64,000 nucleotides of DNA, taken from the NCBI GenBank assembly GCA_964490705.1, contig CAZBCG010000003.1, positions 124,001-188,000 of the forward strand. Direction: 5' to 3'. The DNA comes from Fodinibius sp964490705 (GTDB taxonomy: Bacteria > Bacteroidota > Rhodothermia > Balneolales > Balneolaceae). Numbering within the stretch: the stretch's first letter is position 1; each line of letters opens with the position of its first letter. A program made the translations under genes and the position numbers. Shown here one piece after another: positions 9,501 through 17,486 of the stretch. Under the pieces are notes generated by a model. That model saw nothing but the letters and a program-made list of their open reading frames with translations. It was not told where the DNA came from and made no database searches.

Positions 9501-10805
9501 CTATTCTTCTCGTTTAATTACGATCAGGGTAATATCATCACTTTGCTCATCCGATTCGCTGAATGTTTTCACATCTTCAATAAGCAGATCAATGGTCTCT
9601 TGGGGGGTGCAGTTGGGATGATTGAGCAGCCAATCCTTAAACCGAACTTCTGCATACATTTCGCCGTCAGCATTTTGGGGTTCGCTGATGCCATCCGAAT
9701 AGATGACAATCTGCTGGCCGGGTTCAAGGGTAATGCGGCCATGCTCGTATGAGGAGTGTTCCATGATGCCCAGCATTACGCCGCCTTTGTTTAGATGGTT
9801 GATTTCTTCGTTTTCATAATCGATGTGGAAGGCATCGGTATGGCCGGCATTGACATACGAAAAAGTGTGCGATTGGGTATTTAGTTTCCCGCAAAAAAGG
9901 GTGATAAACTTGTCAATTGGCGTATCCCGATGGATGGATCGATTAACGAGACCGATGGTTTTGGTGAGGGAGTGATTGTTTTCAATTTGAGTGCGCAGTA
10001 CTGATCGTACTGAAGCCATAAGCAGAGAAGCCGGAACCCCTTTGCCGGTGACGTCGCCAAGTGAAACAATATGTTCAAACGAGCTATTGGCGGGAACAAA
10101 ATCGTAATAGTCGCCGCCCACCCAGGTTGCGGGTTCAGTGATACCGGCGATTTTATATCCTTCAATATCAGGCGATTCTTTAGGCAGAAATCCCGATTGA
10201 ATAGAGCGGGCCAGATCTAGCTTTTGCTCCAGCAGCATTTTCTGTTTTTGCTGTTCGTGCAGCCGGGCATTTTCAATAGCGATGGCCGCTTGGTTTGCCA
10301 GCGCTTGAAAGATTGGCATCTCATCCTCCGAAAAGCCTTGATTTTCCTGTTTATTAATGGCCTCAATGACGCCGATAATTTCCTGTTCCTGATTAAGCAG
10401 CGGCACACAGATTATATTTTTTGTTTCAAAAAGATCTGGATTGATATCCCCTAAAAATCGGTCATCTTCATCAACATTATTTACTATGGCCGGCTCGCCA
10501 TTGGTAAACACCCATCCGCCAATACCCTTGTCTTTGGGGATTTTTTTACCCGATATTTCTTCGGTTGCCGGACCCGTTGGAATGCTCAGTACCAAGCAGT
10601 CTTCCTCCTCATCGTAAAGCATCAGCGAGCTGGCCTCACAAACCATTATTAGTTTAACGGCCTGGATGATATCGAGCAGGAGGCTATCCAGATCCAGGTT
10701 GGAATTGATCTGCCCGGTGAGTTTCATTAATAGCTTTAGACGGTCGTCGTTAAGCTGTTCTGCAGAGATGTCGTTTGTGTGTTCGGTATCAGTTGATTGG
10801 CTCAT
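9501..10805 (-). CDS. GAF-SpoIIE (RsbU-type) protein phosphatase
   Basis: This 434-residue protein has a GAF domain at about 25-185 and a PP2C-like SpoIIE phosphatase domain at about 200-434. The GAF domain contains the segment IPKDKGIGGWVFTNGEPAIVNNV. The phosphatase domain shows the metal-binding run GGDYYDF and GDVTGKGVPASL, later YSDGISE, and a final SDDITLIVI. Proteins of this kind dephosphorylate STAS-domain antagonists in partner-switching regulation. The start is taken at the ATG at 10805 (MSQSTD); a TTG 21 bases upstream is less likely. A STAS protein gene lies divergently 160 bases away, which supports a functional link. No serine-kinase/anti-sigma gene is nearby. Biochemistry is family knowledge; pairing is inference. 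Confidence 0.92.
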   Translation of the reverse strand: MSQSTDTEHTNDISAEQLNDDRLKLLMKLTGQINSNLDLDSLLLDIIQAVKLIMVCEASSLMLYDEEEDCLVLSIPTGPATEEISGKKIPKDKGIGGWVFTNGEPAIVNNVDEDDRFLGDINPDLFETKNIICVPLLNQEQEIIGVIEAINKQENQGFSEDEMPIFQALANQAAIAIENARLHEQQKQKMLLEQKLDLARSIQSGFLPKESPDIEGYKIAGITEPATWVGGDYYDFVPANSSFEHIVSLGDVTGKGVPASLLMASVRSVLRTQIENNHSLTKTIGLVNRSIHRDTPIDKFITLFCGKLNTQSHTFSYVNAGHTDAFHIDYENEEINHLNKGGVMLGIMEHSSYEHGRITLEPGQQIVIYSDGISEPQNADGEMYAEVRFKDWLLNHPNCTPQETIDLLIEDVKTFSESDEQSDDITLIVIKREE

Positions 10806-10964
10806 AATGGGTGCTCTCTTGCCCAAAAATTAGTGAGAGTATGAGCATCTAGAGTAGTGATTTTTATCTAGCCAATCAAATTCGCATTAAACCTGAAGTC
10901 TGTTATATTGTGGACTGATAATTTTAATTGGAGAGGCAATATATATACTGGAGGCGTAAAGCTT

Positions 10965-11327
10965 ATGAATTATACGATTAATGAGCGTTATAATTGTATT
11001 GTTTTTGAATTTTCGGGTGACCTGATGGGTGGTCCGGATGCTACAAAATTTAACGATGAGCTGCATGATTTGATTGATCAGGACCGCACAGAAGTTGTGG
11101 CTGATGTGAGCAATGTCAAATTCATGAACTCTTCGGGATTAGGCATTTTAATCGGTGGTATGACCACCATGCGTAATGCCGGCGGCGATCTGCGTATTGC
11201 AGGAGCTGACAAGCGTATCGAAAGCCTGTTGATGGTAACAAAGCTGGTTACGGTGTTTGACAGTTATCGCACTGTGGAAGAAGCTGTTGAATCGTATCAG
11301 GAGGAAGAGGACAAAGAAGAAAGCTAA
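10965..11327 (+). CDS. STAS domain anti-sigma factor antagonist
   Basis: This 120-residue protein is a single STAS domain of the SpoIIAA/RsbV type. The phosphorylatable-serine segment is present as VKFMNSSGLGILIGG, with the serine pair at about residues 57-58. The C-terminus is a run of Glu and Asp. I start at the ATG at 10965 because a GGAGG lies eleven bases upstream; an in-frame start at 10908 would add an unlikely leader. It is divergent from a SpoIIE phosphatase that probably reverses its phosphorylation. A clear intrinsic terminator follows at 11368. The target anti-sigma kinase is not in the window. Confidence 0.93.
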   Translation: MNYTINERYNCIVFEFSGDLMGGPDATKFNDELHDLIDQDRTEVVADVSNVKFMNSSGLGILIGGMTTMRNAGGDLRIAGADKRIESLLMVTKLVTVFDSYRTVEEAVESYQEEEDKEES

Positions 11328-11367
11328 TTTGTTTAGATTAGTATTTTCCTAACACAAATTAGTTTTC

Positions 11368-11405
11368 AAGGGATTGATTGGATTAACCGGTCAATCCCTT
11401 TTTTA
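11368..11405 (+). terminator. Intrinsic terminator of the STAS gene
   Basis: A ten-base inverted repeat, AAGGGATTGA and TCAATCCCTT, encloses a short loop that can extend the stem with TTGG/CCGG. It is followed by a T run. It lies about 40 bases after the STAS stop codon. Confidence 0.85.
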
Positions 11406-11502
11406 TATGTGCTCAAAAAGGCACTTTCAACTCAATACTATTTTGTCCAAATTTAGGCACGATGAATTGCCAAATAGAAATATGAGCAACTAATATAATG
11501 TT

Positions 11503-11820
11503 ATGACACAAGAAGAAATTAATAAGGGAAGCCGACTTATTGAAAGTATTATGGGCAGTACGATAAAAATAGAACAGGATGATGTGAAAGATATTCCACT
11601 GGCCTTTTTACAGCCCGAAGATATGAAATTTCACGAATCATGGAAGTGGTTGATGCCGGTTGTCGTCAAGATCGAAGATGATATGGGGCACACGGTTCTT
11701 ATCGAAGGGAACAGGTGTACAGTAACTACCGGTAGTGACAGCTACGAGGCCCAGGCGGATACTAAGTTAAGAGCCGTTTGGCAGGCTATAGTAGATTTTC
11801 TGGAGGCCGAAAATGGCTAA
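11503..11820 (+). CDS. Small conserved-looking hypothetical protein
   Basis: This 105-residue acidic protein is not recognised. It is soluble, with no signal peptide or membrane segment. Its middle holds a tryptophan-rich turn (HESWKWLMPVVVKIED), and the last third predicts a helix ending in WQAIVDFLEAENG. A single gene with its own strong terminator 25 bases downstream and a terminator 97 bases upstream, it is a stand-alone transcription unit. The clean frame and flanking terminators support a real gene; no function can be assigned. Confidence 0.75.
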   Translation: MTQEEINKGSRLIESIMGSTIKIEQDDVKDIPLAFLQPEDMKFHESWKWLMPVVVKIEDDMGHTVLIEGNRCTVTTGSDSYEAQADTKLRAVWQAIVDFLEAENG

Positions 11821-11844
11821 ATAGTTACGATATATATTTTTTTG

Positions 11845-11879
11845 AGAGCGGCTTGTAATTCAGGCCGCTCTTTTTTTTA
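11845..11879 (+). terminator. Intrinsic terminator after the 105-residue hypothetical gene
   Basis: The stem AGAGCGGC pairs with GCCGCTCT across a short loop and is followed by an unbroken run of eight T residues, a textbook Rho-independent terminator. Confidence 0.9.
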
Positions 11880-11892
11880 GTGGATTATAAAA

Positions 11893-11942
11893 CGGCTTTG
11901 CAGGACTTGTTTATGACCGGCAGTCACCACACTGCAAAGCCG
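11893..11942. repeat. Inverted repeat with 28-base spacer in intergenic DNA
   Basis: CGGCTTTGCAG at 11893-11903 is exactly complementary to CTGCAAAGCCG at 11932-11942. The match extends outwards with AAC/GTT after a one-base bulge. There is no T run after it, so it is not a standard terminator. It sits between a terminator and the ankyrin gene and could be a repeat element or a structured leader. Confidence 0.6.
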
Positions 11943-12046
11943 GTTGGTCACCCCATTGTATAGTGTTCATCACTTTTGGAGAAACCTCTGTCACCAAGTA
12001 GCGTATTCGGCAATAGCTATATTACAATCCCCAAAACGGAGGTGCT

Positions 12047-12532
12047 ATGATACGACGAAAATGTGTGCTTGCCAGTGTTATTTTGATACTTAGTTTATGC
12101 CCTGCAATATCAGCCCAACCTCAATTGGATGCCGATGTTGTGGCCGCTGTCCAGAACAGTCGTGTCCCCGACTTGGCAATCTGGATTGCAGCCGGCGGTG
12201 ATATTAACGGAATCACCAGCGAGGGGAATACGCTGTTGATGGTTGCTGTTACAACCGGAGATTTGGCTACGGTCGATTACCTTATTTCCCAATATGCGAA
12301 CCTCGATGCCCAGAATAACGTGGGTGCTACTGCCTTAATGATTGCGGCGAAATACGGACATACCGAGGTTATTGTGCGGTTATTGGAGTACAATGCCGAT
12401 CCCATGATTCGCACAACTAAGGGGATTTCGGCAGCACGGTTTGCACTGGTTTATCAGCATAAAAAAGCCTATAAGCTCTTGCGCGATGCCGAAGTTTCGG
12501 CAAGATTAAAAGAGGTTGAGGCAAATAGTTGA
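12047..12532 (+). CDS. Secreted ankyrin repeat protein
   Basis: This 161-residue protein has a Sec signal peptide at about 1-23 (basic MIRRK, hydrophobic core, cleavage near ISA-QPQ). Three ankyrin-type repeats follow, visible as TSEGNTLLMVAVTTGDLATVD, then AQNNVGATALMIAAKYGHTEV, and a last one with TTKGISAARFALVYQHKKAY. Ankyrin repeats bind other proteins; the location is probably periplasmic. A strong Shine-Dalgarno (GGAGGTGCT) lies directly before the ATG. It is monocistronic and ends at a symmetrical terminator shared with the oncoming histone-like gene. The binding partner is unknown. Confidence 0.87.
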   Translation: MIRRKCVLASVILILSLCPAISAQPQLDADVVAAVQNSRVPDLAIWIAAGGDINGITSEGNTLLMVAVTTGDLATVDYLISQYANLDAQNNVGATALMIAAKYGHTEVIVRLLEYNADPMIRTTKGISAARFALVYQHKKAYKLLRDAEVSARLKEVEANS

Positions 12533-12591
12533 TACGATACGTCTGCAAATTGTTGTAGAACGGAAGCGCAAGTAATCCTAAGCAAAAATAA

Positions 12592-12622
12592 AAAAGGTCG
12601 TTTCGTTGCGAAACGACCTTTT
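12592..12622. terminator. Bidirectional terminator between the ankyrin and H1-like genes
   Basis: A perfect 14-base inverted repeat (AAAAGGTCGTTTCG and its complement) is separated by only three bases. A and T runs at its two ends let it act on both strands, ending both convergent genes. Confidence 0.92.
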
Positions 12623-12647
12623 AAAATAACAGTGGTATTACGAGAAG

Positions 12648-12839
12648 TTAGATCTCGTCAACTTTCCCGGTATTTTTCCACTCTTGAATTTCCATACGGA
12701 TTTCCTGTGCTTTTTTCTTCATTGCCTGAAGAGTTTTACGAGCACGAGTACCCGCAGCTTTGTTCCCTTTATTGTAGAATTTACCAATGTCTGGTTCTAG
12801 CTGATCTAACAATTCGCTCATTTCATCGAATCGGCTCAT
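12648..12839 (-). CDS. Histone H1-like DNA-binding protein
   Basis: This 63-residue, lysine- and glutamate-rich helical protein matches the short histone H1-like proteins common in Bacteroidota. It has an N-terminal FDEMSELLDQLEPDIGKFYNKGNKAAGTRARKTL-type core, given here by its key parts FYNKGNKAAGTRARK at about 22-36, and a final helix (AQEIRMEIQEWKN). Relatives are thought to be nucleoid-associated, but they lack the long basic tail of chlamydial Hc1. The gene has a near-consensus sigma-70-like promoter at 12916-12944 and a hairpin at the predicted 5' end of its mRNA. It is a single gene ending at the shared terminator. The family call is good; its DNA binding is inferred. Confidence 0.85.
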   Translation of the reverse strand: MSRFDEMSELLDQLEPDIGKFYNKGNKAAGTRARKTLQAMKKKAQEIRMEIQEWKNTGKVDEI

Positions 12840-12880
12840 TATATAACTCCATTTGATTAATGTTAATATTTAAAATCTCT

Positions 12881-12909
12881 TTCGATGTACTAATTTTGAT
12901 TACATCGAA
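12881..12909 (-). promoter_or_regulatory. Stem-loop at the predicted 5' end of the H1-like mRNA
   Basis: TTCGATGTA and TACATCGAA form a perfect nine-base inverted repeat with an eleven-base loop. Its first base on the minus strand lies seven bases after the -10 hexamer, where transcription should begin. It could protect the mRNA or be an operator. Confidence 0.65.
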
Positions 12910-12915
12910 TGGTCG

Positions 12916-12944
12916 AATCTAGGTATATGCAACTGTTGTGTCAA
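12916..12944 (-). promoter_or_regulatory. Sigma-70-like promoter of the H1-like gene
   Basis: Read on the minus strand, a perfect TTGACA (12944-12939) is followed after exactly 17 bases by TAGATT (12921-12916). The start codon lies about 70 bases beyond the expected transcription start. This is the clearest promoter in the window. Confidence 0.75.
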
Positions 12945-13031
12945 GTAAAAAACCCCTTTTTACCATATTATGTAGGTTTTTTTGTCGATTTCTAGGTAAA
13001 ATTGACTAAAGTTCAACGGTCATGATCAGGA

Positions 13032-13697
13032 TTAGGAAGAAGTAGTGATAGAAATACTGGCCTCAAGATTGGGCAATTGGTTAAAGTCGCGGGCCGTGGT
13101 AAGTTTTACCGACATGCCAAAGTTTACAAATTCATCGGGAATCTGTTGCTCTTGGTAGGTATCGTCCAGGTCATCCCAGTTTAGGTCTTCTGGTTTATTG
13201 GGATTGGTGAAGACCTCAGCTTCATCCGATTTGGTAAATAAAAAAAGCTGATCTGCTTGCAGCTCATCAAACAAAAAGGAAGTTAATTCGGGCAGATCAA
13301 TAATTGTGGATTCTTGGGATTCTGAATCCCACACCAGCGTAGAAAGCAGCAATACCGACTGTTTGGGCAGTGTATCTAGAAAGGAGTGGTCGAGGTGTAA
13401 ATCGTTATTTTTGAGCGTAATCACATTGCGCTGACTCGGATTAATGCCCACCGTAGAAACGCCTTGGTCGGCAAACAGCGCCACCAATCTGTTGTTGAGA
13501 TCCTTGACACTGCGGATGCGTGCTTCGTCGCGCATCACTCCGGTTTGAATAACGCGTTCGGTATATTCACTGTCGCTGTGGACGATCACCGAGCGTAGAT
13601 CTTCATTGCCCTGCTGCTGAGAGAGCGAGCGGGCCAGGGTGGTTAAAAAGACACCGTTATCGAGATGTTCATAATCAAGTGCTGCAATGTACTGCAT
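13032..13697 (-). CDS. Amino acid kinase-like (acetylglutamate kinase-fold) protein, probably degenerate
   Basis: This 221-residue soluble protein resembles the amino acid kinase family in its middle region. The stretch QTGVMRDEARIRSVKDL, then NNRLVALFADQGVSTVGIN (about 51-88), parallels the acetylglutamate kinase segment around its glutamate-binding arginine and the LN..LVALL..HGV.AVGL motif. The N-terminal glycine-rich phosphate loop of true kinases is absent: the protein opens with MQYIAALDYEHLDNG. The conserved C-terminal nucleotide-site motifs are also not evident, and the protein is shorter than the usual 260-300 residues. It is the third gene of an operon, 20 bases after a cytidine deaminase. 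It may be a non-catalytic or divergent kinase; the fold call is tentative. Confidence 0.55.
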   Translation of the reverse strand: MQYIAALDYEHLDNGVFLTTLARSLSQQQGNEDLRSVIVHSDSEYTERVIQTGVMRDEARIRSVKDLNNRLVALFADQGVSTVGINPSQRNVITLKNNDLHLDHSFLDTLPKQSVLLLSTLVWDSESQESTIIDLPELTSFLFDELQADQLFLFTKSDEAEVFTNPNKPEDLNWDDLDDTYQEQQIPDEFVNFGMSVKLTTARDFNQLPNLEASISITTSS

Positions 13698-13717
13698 GAA
13701 AATATGCTGTTAAAAAA

Positions 13718-14425
13718 TTATCGGGTTGTGAGTGATGATGAACGAAAACTGTGCGGCAAAAGATCGTTGCTAAAATGGATCGATTTGGAATGGTCAGCGT
13801 GGTGCAGGTGAACTTTTCGATCGGGCAGATGCTCGATAATGACCTGTCGACACGCTCCACAGGGACTGCTGAATTCGCCATCCCGGGTATGAATATGCAG
13901 CGTGTTGAGCTGCTCGGCTCCAAAGGCCAACGCTTTGGCGATAGCCACCCGTTCGGCACAAAGTCCCATATTCCAGCTGCTGCATTCAATATTGACGCCG
14001 CTGAAAAAACCGTTTTCAGTTTCTACCAGAGCCGATACGGGGAAGTTCGAGTGCTCCACTTGCGCGTCGTCTAAGAGAACCGCTAATGTTTCTTCAACGT
14101 TGATGTCGGCATTGAGTTGGAGATCGGGAAATTCGAATTCGGCTGTATCATTGTGATCGAGTTCCTCAACCGCAATTCCGAATTCGTTTTCCCAAAACGG
14201 GATCATAGTATCATCAGTGTGGGAAGTCCATACGGTATGCGGGATATCTCCCTCACTGATACAGCAAAAAAGTCCACTTTGCGCAGCGCTGATACTTAAC
14301 GGGTACGAAATATTTTCAACCCGGCAGCCAGGGTAAAAACGTCCTTCTTTACTTTCAACTACGGCAAAAGAAGGTTGCTCAGAATAGGGGACGTGAGTAT
14401 TTGTTGACAGATCAGAAATATTCAT
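13718..14425 (-). CDS. cdd: Two-domain cytidine deaminase with catalytic C-terminal half
   Basis: This 235-residue enzyme should hydrolytically deaminate cytidine and deoxycytidine in pyrimidine salvage. The C-terminal half (about 120-235) holds the zinc site: C156-A157-E158 in GLCAERVAIAKALAFG, then PCGAC with C189 and C192, in the three-cysteine style of tetrameric enzymes. The N-terminal half (about 15-60) aligns with the same fold, but at the place of C-A-E it reads S-A-A (46-48) and it has no PCxxC. It is therefore a degenerate domain. In the E. coli type the catalytic domain comes first, so the order here is reversed. Its ATG overlaps the stop of the preceding glycosidase gene by one base (TAATG), implying translational coupling. 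Confidence 0.87.
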   Translation of the reverse strand: MNISDLSTNTHVPYSEQPSFAVVESKEGRFYPGCRVENISYPLSISAAQSGLFCCISEGDIPHTVWTSHTDDTMIPFWENEFGIAVEELDHNDTAEFEFPDLQLNADINVEETLAVLLDDAQVEHSNFPVSALVETENGFFSGVNIECSSWNMGLCAERVAIAKALAFGAEQLNTLHIHTRDGEFSSPCGACRQVIIEHLPDRKVHLHHADHSKSIHFSNDLLPHSFRSSSLTTR

Positions 14426-17391
14426 TATTCCATAATTGATGAGACGACCGCATCGGCCACACGAGCCCGAATTTTGCTTATGTCAGATCCATATGAGCGA
14501 TGCGGATAGGTGCGATTCGTCAATATTATAATTGCCAGATTTTGTTCAGGATCAATCCAAAAGCTGGTACCCGTAAAGCCGGTGTGCCCAAACGTTTTGT
14601 TGCTGGTCAGCGATCCGGCTGTGCTAAATCCTTTACTCTTGCGATCAAATCCATACCCGCGGTTTACCTGTGGCGATTGGCGTTGGGTAAATGTCGTAAT
14701 CGTGGATGGTTCCAAATATTGCTGGCTGGCATACAATCCCTTGCTAAGCAGCATCTGGCAGTAGGTTGCCAAATCTGATGCAGTTGAAAATAAGCCTGCA
14801 TGCCCGGCCACGCCACCGAGATAAAAGGCACGCTCGTCATGAACTTCGCCCTGTATTGTTTGCATTCGGAAGGTAGTATCGGTTTCAGTGGGTGGAATAC
14901 GCTTGTTTACCCAGTGATTATACTCTTTGGGATTGAAGAATGTATCCGACATACCCATTGGATAGTAGAAGTTCTTGCGTACAAATCGGTTAAGCGGCAT
15001 TCCAGAAACCTGTTCCACGATTTCTCCCAGTAAAATAAAGCCCAGATCGCTGTACTCATATTTGCTGCCGGACAGGTACACCAGCGGTTCGTTTTTGACG
15101 GCTTTTAGAATTTCAGACTCTGTTTTAAGGCTATCAACATACACGCGAAAGGGCGGAAGTCCCGAATTGTGCAGCAGCAGGTTTCGGATGGTAATCTTAT
15201 CTTTCTGGCTCTCCTTAAATTCGGGGAAATAACTGCTCACTTTGTCGTCGAGACTGATTTTTCCTTCATCCACCAGTTTCATGATAGCCGGAGTGGTGGC
15301 CGTTACTTTCGTAAGCGAGGCCAGATCATAAATGGCATCGTGTTCGATGGGTTTCAATTTTTGATACGTCTGATATCCAAAGCCTTTGTTATAGGCAATG
15401 ATGCCATCTTTGACAACGGTAACCACTCCGCCGGGAAAGGTAGAATCCAAAACAGCCTGATTCATGATTGAGTTAATTTTTCGAAGTGAATCTCGTACAA
15501 AGCCGGCTACTTCAGGTTCATCCGGGCGGATGGTTGTTTGGGGCAGTGTAATCCCATGGTTAATATCGTACATTCCTGGGATTTCAATGGGCAATCGTCC
15601 GCTGATCGAAGCCCCCCCGAAAAGGGCAGGCACCGCACTGCGAACCTGTTCGCCGTTGGCTGACCACGCCATTAGTTGAGCATCGGTATCGGGTAAGTCC
15701 TGGACTACATAAGGATTTCCAAAAGCGACAAGCACCGACGGCGTATTACGATAAAGTTTCTTCAGGAATCCCTGATGCTCTTTGCTCAGCTGTACTTTTT
15801 TTGCTGATCGCACATAAATAAACGACCCGATAATCAGCAGGTCGGCTTCTTGAGCATCTTCGAGCATTTCTTCCTTTTCCTCCTTGCCGGTCCGCTCATC
15901 CAGAACGTGCGAGGTTACATCTGAGTGATAATTTTTGATTCGCGATACCAAGCCCGATCCCGCATGTCCCGACTTTCCGTCAGCTACCGAAATAACCGTT
16001 ACTTTGGGATAATCCACCGCCCTGATCGGCAAAATGCTATCCTTGTTTTTTACTAATGTCAGTGATTTTCGGCTGATCTCCTCCGCAATAAGCTCGTGGT
16101 CGCGGGTATTGATGTTGCGGCTTAGTGTATTGATGTCAATTTGATGACGCTCGAACAGACCATTCTCCTTTTTCCATTGCAGCAGCTTGCGTACCGACCG
16201 GTCGATGCGTGATTCCGAGAGCGTGCCTTTGCGAACGGCCGTTTCAATCTCGTGGATAGCTGTTAGCTCATCGGGACTCAGCAGCATCATATCGACCCCT
16301 GCATTCAATGCTTTGATGACCGCTTCGCCGGGTGAAAAGTAGTTTGAAATGCCTCGCATCTCGAGTCCGTCAGAAACTACCATACCGTCAAATTTGAGGC
16401 TGTCTTTGAGGATGCGATTCAGCACGGTAGAATCCATTGTGGCAGGTACATTGTTATGTGTGCTGATCTTTGGGAAAGAGATATGTGCACTCATAATACT
16501 GTTGAGGTTATTGCCAATGGCCGACCGAAAGGGCAGCAGTTCTACCGAATCGAGGCGGGCATAATCATAGTTGATTATCGGAAGTGACAGGTGCGAATCG
16601 GTATCGGTATCGCCGTGACCGGGAAAATGCTTGGCCGTAGCAACAACTCCTTCCGACTGAACGCCTTCGATAAATTCATTTCCGTATGCCGCTACCGTAT
16701 CCGGATTGCCCGAAAACGACCGCACATTAATTACCGGATTTTTAGGGTTATTGTTGACATCCAATACCGGCGCAAAAATTTGATTTACACCCAGTGCTTT
16801 GGCCTCTTTGGCGGTAATTTTGCCCATCCAGTAAGCATAACGCGGATTTTGTGTTGCTGCGACGGCCATTGCCGGCGGGAATCGTGTGGCCCCGTCAACG
16901 CGCATGGCAGCCCCGTACTCCATGTCCTGTGTGATCCAAAGGGGAATGTCACTGGCACGTTGTAGTTTGTTGGTGAGTACCGTTTGCCCGTAAATGTCAC
17001 CATTAAAGAAAATGAGTCCCCCGATATTAAAATCATGAATCTGGCTGAGTAATTCTTGGTACGAGCCGTCATCATCACTTTTAAAATAACCGTAGGCACG
17101 GACGAAAAACAACTGTCCAATTTTTTCTTTAAGGCTCATCTCGGTCAGCAGTGAATCAACAATGACGGTATCAGAGTGGGTGGATGGTGTTTGGAAAGCT
17201 GAAATATTGGCAACATTAGCCTTGATGGAATCGATGTTGGATAACACGCTGGACTGCTCAATAGGGGACTTCGGCTGGGATTTCGAAGTCGTCTTTTTGC
17301 TGCTTGAGCAGGTTTGTATAAACAGTGTACCGGCCAAGAGAAGAAGCAGATAATGATGCGGCTGTATCTTAATATGAAAAGTGTGAGACAT
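14425..17391 (-). CDS. Lipoprotein fusion: GH3 (NagZ-like) glycosidase plus beta-lactamase-family serine hydrolase
   Basis: This 988-residue protein joins two cell-wall-related hydrolases. A lipoprotein-like signal ends at C28 (IQTC-SSS). Residues about 75-420 are glycoside hydrolase family 3, with the NagZ-type KHFPGHGDTDTDSH motif at 254-267 and the nucleophile aspartate D341 in VVSDGLEMRG. A GH3 C-terminal-like region follows to about 620. Residues about 630-988 are a beta-lactamase/penicillin-binding-protein-like domain with S692-x-x-K695 (ASLTKV), Y780-S-D, and HTGFTG near the end. The likely substrates are muropeptides at the outer face of a membrane, by family analogy. The start is chosen at MSHTF (17391), since the longer frame adds 14 residues before the signal. 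It heads an operon with cdd. Confidence 0.9.
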   Translation of the reverse strand: MSHTFHIKIQPHHYLLLLLAGTLFIQTCSSSKKTTSKSQPKSPIEQSSVLSNIDSIKANVANISAFQTPSTHSDTVIVDSLLTEMSLKEKIGQLFFVRAYGYFKSDDDGSYQELLSQIHDFNIGGLIFFNGDIYGQTVLTNKLQRASDIPLWITQDMEYGAAMRVDGATRFPPAMAVAATQNPRYAYWMGKITAKEAKALGVNQIFAPVLDVNNNPKNPVINVRSFSGNPDTVAAYGNEFIEGVQSEGVVATAKHFPGHGDTDTDSHLSLPIINYDYARLDSVELLPFRSAIGNNLNSIMSAHISFPKISTHNNVPATMDSTVLNRILKDSLKFDGMVVSDGLEMRGISNYFSPGEAVIKALNAGVDMMLLSPDELTAIHEIETAVRKGTLSESRIDRSVRKLLQWKKENGLFERHQIDINTLSRNINTRDHELIAEEISRKSLTLVKNKDSILPIRAVDYPKVTVISVADGKSGHAGSGLVSRIKNYHSDVTSHVLDERTGKEEKEEMLEDAQEADLLIIGSFIYVRSAKKVQLSKEHQGFLKKLYRNTPSVLVAFGNPYVVQDLPDTDAQLMAWSANGEQVRSAVPALFGGASISGRLPIEIPGMYDINHGITLPQTTIRPDEPEVAGFVRDSLRKINSIMNQAVLDSTFPGGVVTVVKDGIIAYNKGFGYQTYQKLKPIEHDAIYDLASLTKVTATTPAIMKLVDEGKISLDDKVSSYFPEFKESQKDKITIRNLLLHNSGLPPFRVYVDSLKTESEILKAVKNEPLVYLSGSKYEYSDLGFILLGEIVEQVSGMPLNRFVRKNFYYPMGMSDTFFNPKEYNHWVNKRIPPTETDTTFRMQTIQGEVHDERAFYLGGVAGHAGLFSTASDLATYCQMLLSKGLYASQQYLEPSTITTFTQRQSPQVNRGYGFDRKSKGFSTAGSLTSNKTFGHTGFTGTSFWIDPEQNLAIIILTNRTYPHRSYGSDISKIRARVADAVVSSIME

Positions 17392-17486
17392 CTGTGAGTT
17401 ACTATTCAAAATGGTTGCTGAAACTGGAGACAACTTAGCCCAAAGCGATTAGGGTATCAACGTTGTTGCCAACAGGTTCTTGCCTG

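Noticed and set aside
13032..13697. Considering the third operon gene as an active acetylglutamate kinase
   Set aside because: The glycine-rich phosphate loop is absent and the protein is too short, so only a fold-level resemblance is claimed.
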